Below, piece by piece: positions 57,567-64,000 of a DNA stretch of 64,000 nt. The stretch is from positions 24,020,501 to 24,084,500 of the forward strand of contig NC_056758.1 of the NCBI RefSeq assembly GCF_018687715.1, read 5' to 3'. A program made the position numbers and the translations under genes. Origin of the DNA: Carya illinoinensis. Taxonomy: Eukaryota; Streptophyta; Magnoliopsida; Fagales; Juglandaceae. The notes under the pieces are model-generated. The model did no database searches. It was not told where the DNA came from and worked only from the letters and a program-made list of their open reading frames with translations. Position 1 is the stretch's first letter, and each line of letters begins with the position of its first letter.

Positions 57567-59603
57567 TGTGATGACCCGTTTTTACGTATATTTTCACTGA
57601 ATGTGTGTTTTTAATTTAATTGATATATTAGTTCTTTTATTTTAAATTATTGTATTTTAATTAGTTTTTATTTTATTTGATGTGGTGTTTAATTTATTTT
57701 AGTTGTTTTATGTTTTTAAAATCGTTTTCGGCGGATCAGTTTTTGGATTTCGAAAGTGAGGACTAGACCTCATTTCTTTTCCTTTATTTTTTCTTTTTCC
57801 CTTTTTCCTTTTCTTTTCTTTTTCTTTCCCTTTTCCCTTTTTCTTTCTTTTTCTTTTTCTTCTTCTTCTTCTTTCTTCTTCTCCTCCCGTCCCGTTTCTC
57901 TCTCTTCCCTCTCCCCTTTGCCGTTCGGCCCAGCCGCCCAGACCCGCCGCTCGCCGGTGACGTCGCCGGCACCATCCCCACCAAAATCTCCCCCTCCGAC
58001 TGGTGATCACCCCCACCAAATATCTCCCCCATCCGGCCAGCCGTTAGCTCCCTACGCCCCATCTAAGCCACACGGATTTTCACCGATTTCGGCGCCGTCG
58101 CTCCACTTCCGGCCACCACCTCTTCATAGTTTCTTTCTCTACCTCTTGCCGACCTAACCCATCCAATTCCGGCCTCGATCCGTTGCCGGAGCAGCTCCTA
58201 CGAGCTCAACTTCGTTCAGCCCCTTTTTGGCGTTCCACCGCCGTTTCCACCGCCACCCACGGCCAAAACTCACTTCCTTTAGCTTCATAAACATCCATAG
58301 ACCCTTCCCTACCAACTTCGTGTCTTGGTTTTTCCCCGTTCGAAAGTGGGTAATTTATTACCCACGGCCACAGTGTAAATTACACAGTTACGTTGCTTTT
58401 CCTGCGCCGTTTGCAACGCCGCGAGCTTTCAAAAAATACCGTATAGCGCTGTAAGTATTTTCTAAACTCTAATTTTAGATTTAAACATATTTTACTCTTG
58501 CAATAAATATTTACTGTTGGTTGGTTGATTCCGAACTGAGTCCGAGGAGTTCGGGGGTCGGATGGATTGAGGACGGAGTTGATTGATTTGGCTGTTTGTG
58601 CTTGGTTGGTTATTTATGCCTTGGGGCATGCATTACATGGAGCATACATGTGCATTTTATTTATTTGAGAAAAATCCTGTTTTATTGGCGTAAATGGATT
58701 TTCGGGTGCGTGTGTGTCACGAGCCCAAGCTGGGATGAGTTATTATCTCGGTGGAGCTCCTCTGCTCACTCGGGAGCGTAATATACTGAGTGATGTCTCC
58801 TGAGTTGTTGCTGGGCGACAACGGGAGCGGGCGGTATGGTAATGCTCTACGCATCAACAACGTGGCCCTTCGCTGGCGAGGGCTAGAGGATGCTTAGCTA
58901 CGAACGCGCGGGGCGTGGAACTGGGCATCACTCGTTTAGGTGTCATACGCGTGGTCGTTACCTGCAGTGTGGCACAGGAGCCAGGGTGTGCGGATGACAT
59001 CTAGGGGAGGTCATGGTGCATACGGATTAATTGGTTATTGGATATGAGTTGGATATGGGCCAAATGAGACTTTTGGCGAGTTTTGAAAAATAATATGTTT
59101 TTGGGGCCAAATGGGATTTTTGTCGTGCGTGGAAAAAGTGGTTTTATGGGTTTTGTGCATTGGCATCCTTTCATGCATATTGTTTGAGTTTAATATGTTT
59201 TTATCTTGTGGTGTTTGGATTTTACTTACCTACGGCACCATTTTTGGTACCATAGATTTTGATGCAGAGATCGAGGAGGAGGAGGAGGAGGAGGAGGCTG
59301 AGCCCGAGGATGCAGCTCCGCCGAAGTTTTGAGTGGAAGTTTATGTTTTGTAGTTGGCTTTAAAACTATATTTATAGTTGTAATATTTTATTATGTATGT
59401 TTTAAACAATTTTGTATTAAACTAAGAAAAAAAAATTCTGGTACTTAGTTATGAGACTTTTGCTATCCGTTGCGTGTTCCTTCATGCACATTTGTTACTT
59501 TTACACACACTCGACACTCGTCGATAGGGTGGTGACCCGTGTTGTCATCATCCGGACGTCTCGATTTCCTCGTGTCCGTATGTGAGGATTTGGGAGCGTC
59601 ACA
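57567..59603 (+). repeat. 5' LTR of the gag-bearing element
   Basis: 2,037 bp from TGTGATGACCC to AGCGTCACA. It contains a CT-rich block (57775-57890) and a GC-rich, proline-biased segment (57900-58250). The ORFs at 57756-58157 lie in these and are not credible genes. Confidence 0.88.
59111..59332 (+). other. Conserved LTR short ORF, third copy
   Basis: 73 codons: hydrophobic stretch, then 'GTIFGTIDFDAEIEE' and an acidic run ending 'EAEPEDAAPPKF'. It aligns with the ORFs at 29418 and 35053 from a separate insertion, with about 40-45% residue differences in the first half and strong conservation in the last 30. Confidence 0.3.
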
Positions 59604-59605
59604 GG

Positions 59606-59619
59606 TGGTATCAGAGTGG
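59606..59619 (+). promoter_or_regulatory. Primer binding site, initiator tRNA-Met
   Basis: TGGTATCAGAGTGG lies two bases after the LTR, with one transition from the consensus at the twelfth base. Confidence 0.85.
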
Positions 59620-60202
59620 TTTGGCTCTGGGTAAAACCACATATCCCGTAGGCAGTACCAAAATGTTTTTAAAGTTGTGTTTTAAAAATTTATTTTAAGT
59701 AAAGTTGCTATTTGACATGTTTTAATTGTTTTATTTGTTTGAGCTTGTTTGCTTGTATGTATTTATTTAGTTGTGTTATTGCATGCTGGTTTCCTTTTGT
59801 TTTCTTGTTATGTGATTTGGTTGGGTTTTTGGTTTTATGTTGTTGGTTGTTTTTTTTTTTCTTAAAGGGGGTCAAAGGTTGTGTTGTGGCAGGAAGGTGG
59901 TATAATCGAGGATACTATTATTAGGCATGAACATTTAGTGTAGTAGGCTTGAATTTTTTTAGCGATATGGTTTGCTTGTATGATGTTGAGGTCTGAAGGG
60001 AATGTCATGGTTTAGGCAATCTTTGTAAGGTGGGAACTCACGTAGCAATGAGGAGAGGAATTAGCTTTAAGTCGCTTAAGATGATTGAGGTCAAGGTTTT
60101 GTAAAATTTATGTAACGAGGCTATAGTATAGGAGAGTGTAGGTTCAACGAACTTTAATGATATGTTTAGGGGAATTTTATTTAAGGTTTGGGGTCTTTTG
60201 CC
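59620..60202 (+). other. Leader of the gag-bearing element
   Basis: Non-coding and similar to the leader of the minus-strand relative (its 34190-34780). The shared 'agctttaagtcgcttaagat' stretch at 60063-60082 is highly conserved. Confidence 0.55.
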
Positions 60203-60868
60203 GCTGTGACCTGGCAGCACTTCAAGAAAGAGTTTAATGATCGCTTATTTCCCGTTTCTGTGAGGTGGCAAAAAAAAAAAAGAGCAAGAAAGTTCTCAAG
60301 CTTGGTCTAAGGGAGCATGACCGTGGAACAGTACGCCCAAAGATTTATAGAGCTTGGGTGATTTGCTCCCCACCTCATCGCCACAGAGGAGATGCAGGCC
60401 GAGTGTTTCCAAGAAGGTTTGCGACCAGTTATATGCAAAATGGTAGTTTGCCACCGGATTACAACTTTTTAGGAATTAGTTGTTTTGGCCACTCTAGCAG
60501 AGAGTGAGGTTGGTTTGAGTGTGGACGCTCCTCTAGGTCAGAAGAGGCTAAACATTGATGGTGAAAGAAGCAGTTCTGGATCGCCACAAAAGTTTATGCA
60601 GAGGACAGGAATCCGATCATTGGCAGCCCCCGGAGTGCGTATGGGAGGCCAAGTTCCAGTTTGTGGCAAATGTAATAGAACTCACGGAGGCAAGTATTGT
60701 CTAGGTAGTAACCAATGTTTTGAATGCGGTCAAACGGGGCATTTTGCTCATGAGTGCCCTAGTCGAGTTCAAGAAAGCCGTGGAGCTCGTCGCAGTGGTA
60801 GAACTAACCAGAGGCAATTAGCTCGGGTTCAAATGTACGCAGTGACTCTTGGTACCGTTGGAGGCTAG
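60203..60868 (+). pseudogene. Decayed gag with two zinc knuckles (Tekay/Del type)
   Basis: A capsid end is readable: 'WQHFKKEFNDRLFP', 'SMTVEQYAQRFIELG', 'FAPHLIATEEMQA'. Then comes an open stretch 60485-60868 with a first knuckle CGKCNRTHGGKYC and a second, canonical CFECGQTGHFAHEC (C-x2-C-x4-H-x4-C). A frameshift near the A-run at 60270 and three in-frame stops break the capsid part, two of them consistent with C-to-T. The paired knuckle arrangement is typical of Tekay/Del gag. The knuckle part alone is still open, but its first codon is TTG, so it is a remnant, not a gene. Confidence 0.8.
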
Positions 60869-63454
60869 GTTACGGAGACTCAGAATGCTGGAGTCATGGC
60901 AGGTAGGGGTCTAATATAATCTTTAGTAATGAACGCTTTGTGTGGTTTGTTTTTTTTATATTATCGAGGTTTAGAGAGAGTGGCATGATCTGGGTGATCT
61001 TTTAGGGAAGTAGAATAATTGAGTTCTTTGGTTTCGTGGAGTTTATGAAAATGGTCTATAACATAGTAGGTTGTAAGTTCAACAAATTTCGATGTTAGAT
61101 TTTATGAAGTTTCAGCAAAGTTTTAAAGTTTGGGGCCTTATAGATTTTAGGAAAATAAGTTTATGGTAATTAAGGTGTTAGGTTCGACAAGCTTTGGGGG
61201 GGAATAATTAAATTTCGAGTTTTAGATTTCGTGATTCGGATGACTAATTTGGTGGCAATTGAGGCTTTAGATTTTACAAGCTTTTAAGGTGAATGTTTTG
61301 GATTAAAGCCACCAATCTTGAGAATTTCAGAAAATGATTTATTATCTATCAATGTTTTAGAATTTGAAAGATTTAGGAGTCGATTTTTCTTTCATAGGAT
61401 GTAAGTTCTTTGATCTTAGGAGTTCCGGAAGATGATTCTCATTTGATTTAAGGTTTTAGAATTGTAGAGTTGAAGGACTGATTTATAATAATAATTGAGT
61501 TCTTAGTTTTACAGACTTAGTGCTGTAGCTTGATCTACTCTAGTGAGTGATTAGTTTGTAACCATTAAAATGGGGTTAATTGGAGTTGAGTTATTAATAT
61601 GAAAATTTTCTAGAGTAGATTCCTTTGAGGATTGGAGGTAATGATCTAGTTCGTGTATTTCTTTGAGAATTGAAGATATCGAGCTAGTTTAGAAAAGAAT
61701 TATTGTTAACTCGAGGTTGTAGTGGCAGATTTTAGGAAATGATTCTATCGATTCAAAAGATATAGGTCCATCAGGGTGTTGGAAATAGTAGATTTTGTGT
61801 TGGTGTTGAATATGATTGAATTTGAGGCTATATGATCTGTAGACTTTTGGGAATGGATTCTTAGCAGGTTTAAGGTCATTCTCGGTACCAAACTTTAAGC
61901 AATAGCTAGTTGCTGATTTAAGGATATAAGTTGAGTAGATTCAGGAATGATTCTTGTTGAGTTGAGGATATAAGTCCAGGTGATGGAAATGTGATAATGG
62001 ATCACTTGTATGTTTGAATGATTTTTGGTGTTGGCTAAGAGTACATGAGATCGATGAGTAGTAATGGTAAGTGCGTATGGATTTCGGGGAGTGCTGGTCT
62101 TAGTCTCATTTATTTTTGGCTTAGTAGGAGTTGAAGAGGAATCTGTGTGGTAATATTAAATTCAAGACATTTTGGCTTTGAGTTGTTTGGTAAGTTGAAC
62201 GGAATGTGCAGTTGAAGCGGGTTACCCATTGGGATGATGGTTTGAAACGACTATTGTGTTTATCTTGAGAATTAATTGCGACTTGAAGTCATAGGAATTT
62301 AAATTGGTGAGGCTATACTTTTCGTTGGAGATCAAGTATCCAATTGGGAGAATTAGGGATATGGTTATTTAACTTGAAAAGAGATCGTTAGGTCACCATG
62401 TGTGGTGTATGAAGTAATAAATCTTGGAAGTTGAAACTTATGCACCAACGGTGGGTAGCATAATCATATGTGTGAAGTAATAAAGTATTAGGATCCATGA
62501 ATGTTGTTTAATAGTTTTTGATGGATTGAAGATTTAAACAGTATAGCCTGTCTTGAGATTTATTTGTGAAGTGCTATTGAAGGAATTAGTTGTGCTAAAA
62601 CTAGAGTTTTTGAGAGTACAAGTAGGTGGGTGAGTTACCAAGAGCGTTTCGATTATCTCTAGGTGAAGTCAATGGTAGTTTATAGTGAGTTAATTATTGC
62701 AAGATTAGATGTTATTCAAAATATAGGTAATGAGCTTGAAGTGTGAGATATCGGATAGAGGTTATAGGCGCTCTCGTTGGTTGGCCGGGAAGGACTTGGG
62801 TCTTTTGGATATATTCCTTAACTTTAGAAGAGACAGGTGTATTTTGGGATGACGTTATGTGTTTTCAAATTAGGGCCTGGAGATTGATTAGTACTGGTTT
62901 CTGTCATCAATCAATGTATGTATTTTTGCAGAATGTTGGTTTTTGTTTAGGGCAGCGATGGCCAACCGAGAAATGAATGGAGATTGTGGGTTTTGGAGGT
63001 ATATGATTTTCTATGGAAATGTAGTAAAGGTTTTCTTGTGATTAGGTATGGATTGAGCTTGTACTTCGTGATATTAATTTTTTGAGGATATAGCCTTTAT
63101 GTACTTTGGTGAGTTATCAGAGTAAGCGAAAGCATGATTTTTGGAGATACTTAGAAGTTCAAATTTTGTATCGATTTTGAAGAATTAGTAGAGATTCGAA
63201 ATTTTAATAGGAGATTGATCTTTTGGTCGTGCAAATTTCGTTTATTGATGGTTAACTTTGGAAGTGACTATTAGGTTACCAAAGTTGGAATGGGATGAAA
63301 GTTTGGAAGGTAAAGCAGAGACGTCGTTGATATTAGTAATTTATGGTGTGAAGATAATAACCATTGGATTGGTTGGGAGTTGTCGATGATATGTATCTCT
63401 CAATTATGTTCAGAGTTGTATCCTGTATCTTTTTGGTGCTGGTGTTTGATCTTA
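60869..63454 (+). other. Non-coding interior built of degenerate short repeats
   Basis: 2.6 kb with no pol. Variants of a motif like 'ttagattttacaagctttag' followed by 'gaatgattt' recur every 35-65 bp between 61140 and 62000. The region matches the interior of the gag-less relative. Confidence 0.6.
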
Positions 63455-63476
63455 CAAATTTCGAGGACGAAATTTG
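63455..63476. repeat. Palindrome next to the polypurine tract
   Basis: CAAATTTCG, loop AGGA, CGAAATTTG: 9-bp perfect arms, in the same place as in the two minus-strand relatives. Confidence 0.75.
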
Positions 63477-63492
63477 TTTTTAAGGGGGAGGA
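63477..63492 (+). promoter_or_regulatory. Polypurine tract of the gag-bearing element
   Basis: AAGGGGGAGGA directly precedes the 3' LTR start TGTGATGACCC. Confidence 0.85.
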
Positions 63493-64000
63493 TGTGATGA
63501 CCCATTTTTACGTGTATTTTCACTAAAAGTGTGTTTTTAATTTAATTAATATATTAATTCTTTTATTTTAAATTATTGTATTTTAGTTAATTTTTATTTT
63601 ATTTGATGCGGTATTTAATTTATTTTAGTTGTTTTATGTTTTTAAAATCATTTTCGGCGGATCAGTTTTCGGATTCCGAAAGTGAGGACTGGACCTCATT
63701 TCTTTTCCTTCATCTTTTCTTTTTCCCTTTTTCCTTTTTCTTTTCTTTTTCTTTCCCTTTTTCCTTTTTCTTTCTTTTTCTTTTTTTTCTTCTTCTTCTT
63801 TCTTCTTCTCCTCCCGTGGGCCCGTTTCTCTCTCTTCCCTCTCCCCTTCGCCGTTCAGCCCAGCCGCCCAGACCTGCCGCTCGCTAGGGACGTGGCCGGC
63901 ACCACCCCCACCAAAATCTCCCCCTCCGGCCGGTGATCACCCCCACCAAATATCTCTCCCATCCGGCCAGCCGTTAGCCCCCTACGCCCCATCTAAGCCA
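63493..64000 (+). repeat. 3' LTR of the gag-bearing element, cut by the window edge
   Basis: The first 508 bp match the 5' LTR from 57567 with a few percent difference, including the CT-rich block. Confidence 0.88.

Larger units (their letters stand above)
57567..64000 (+). mobile_element. Non-autonomous LTR element with gag remnant (relative of 29160-37190), runs off the window
   Basis: The 5' LTR (57567-59603), primer site, decayed Tekay/Del-type gag, long non-coding interior, polypurine tract and the first 508 bp of the 3' LTR are present. There is no pol between gag and the tract. The LTR and interior are related to the minus-strand element at 29160-37190. The left flank is ACATA; the right flank is outside the window. 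Confidence 0.85.

Noticed and set aside
57756..58157. 133-codon + ORF in the 5' LTR of the gag-bearing element
   Set aside because: Low-complexity Phe/Ser/Pro sequence from a CT-rich block. The frame is not kept in the relative.

Overview
This window is nuclear DNA from a dicot plant, most likely a woody species. A Fagales/walnut-type genome is my guess, not something I can prove. Two intron-bearing host genes sit among nested LTR retrotransposons, miniature elements and short retroposons. I see no rRNA, intact tRNA or CRISPR array, and nothing bacterial.

Layout. (1) 1-7110: an AT-rich miniature element split by a complete CRM-like Ty3/gypsy chromovirus (97-7050, + strand; target duplication AACTT on both sides). 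Its gag-pol is one reading frame broken only by four in-frame stops. (2) 7784-37465: probably one old Tat-like LTR element on the minus strand (LTRs 7784-8484 and 28833-37465), now filled with younger insertions. These are a 5'-truncated Athila-like element (about 9952-17823, minus), a non-autonomous element with 3.6 kb LTRs (17824-26266, minus) whose left LTR is truncated, and an 8.0 kb gag-less element (29160-37190, minus; target duplication GAGAA) inside the old right-hand LTR. (3) 37466-41450: AT-rich intergenic DNA. (4) 41455-48368: a multi-exon gene for a CYP63-type cyclophilin with an RS-rich tail; 13 coding exons join in phase to 714 residues. (5) 50124-52169: a four-exon calmodulin-like gene of 148 residues with four intact EF-hands. 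(6) 52170-57566: miniature elements, a SINE candidate and a decayed Ty1/copia pol. (7) 57567 to the window end: a second member of the gag-less family, + strand, that keeps a decayed Tekay/Del-type gag; its 3' LTR runs off the window.

How things fit together. The two host genes are complete and look functional; one gives a nuclear-speckle-type prolyl isomerase, the other a calcium sensor. The three elements at 17824-26266, 29160-37190 and 57567-64000 share a plan: very long LTRs, a primer site for initiator tRNA-Met, no pol, and a palindrome just before the polypurine tract. They must depend on proteins from an autonomous relative elsewhere. LTR divergence suggests this order of age: the 3.6 kb-LTR element is youngest (about 0.6%), then the CRM-like element (about 2.2%), then the gag-less element (roughly 3-4% where compared), and the Tat-like host is oldest (about 20%).

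The least explained items are: a 142-residue ORF with its own TATA box, antisense to the element that carries it (21052-21480); a short insertion that duplicated a splice donor in the cyclophilin gene (46545-46697); a minisatellite of hairpin units in one LTR (23336-23697); and the conserved palindrome with a compensatory base-pair change.
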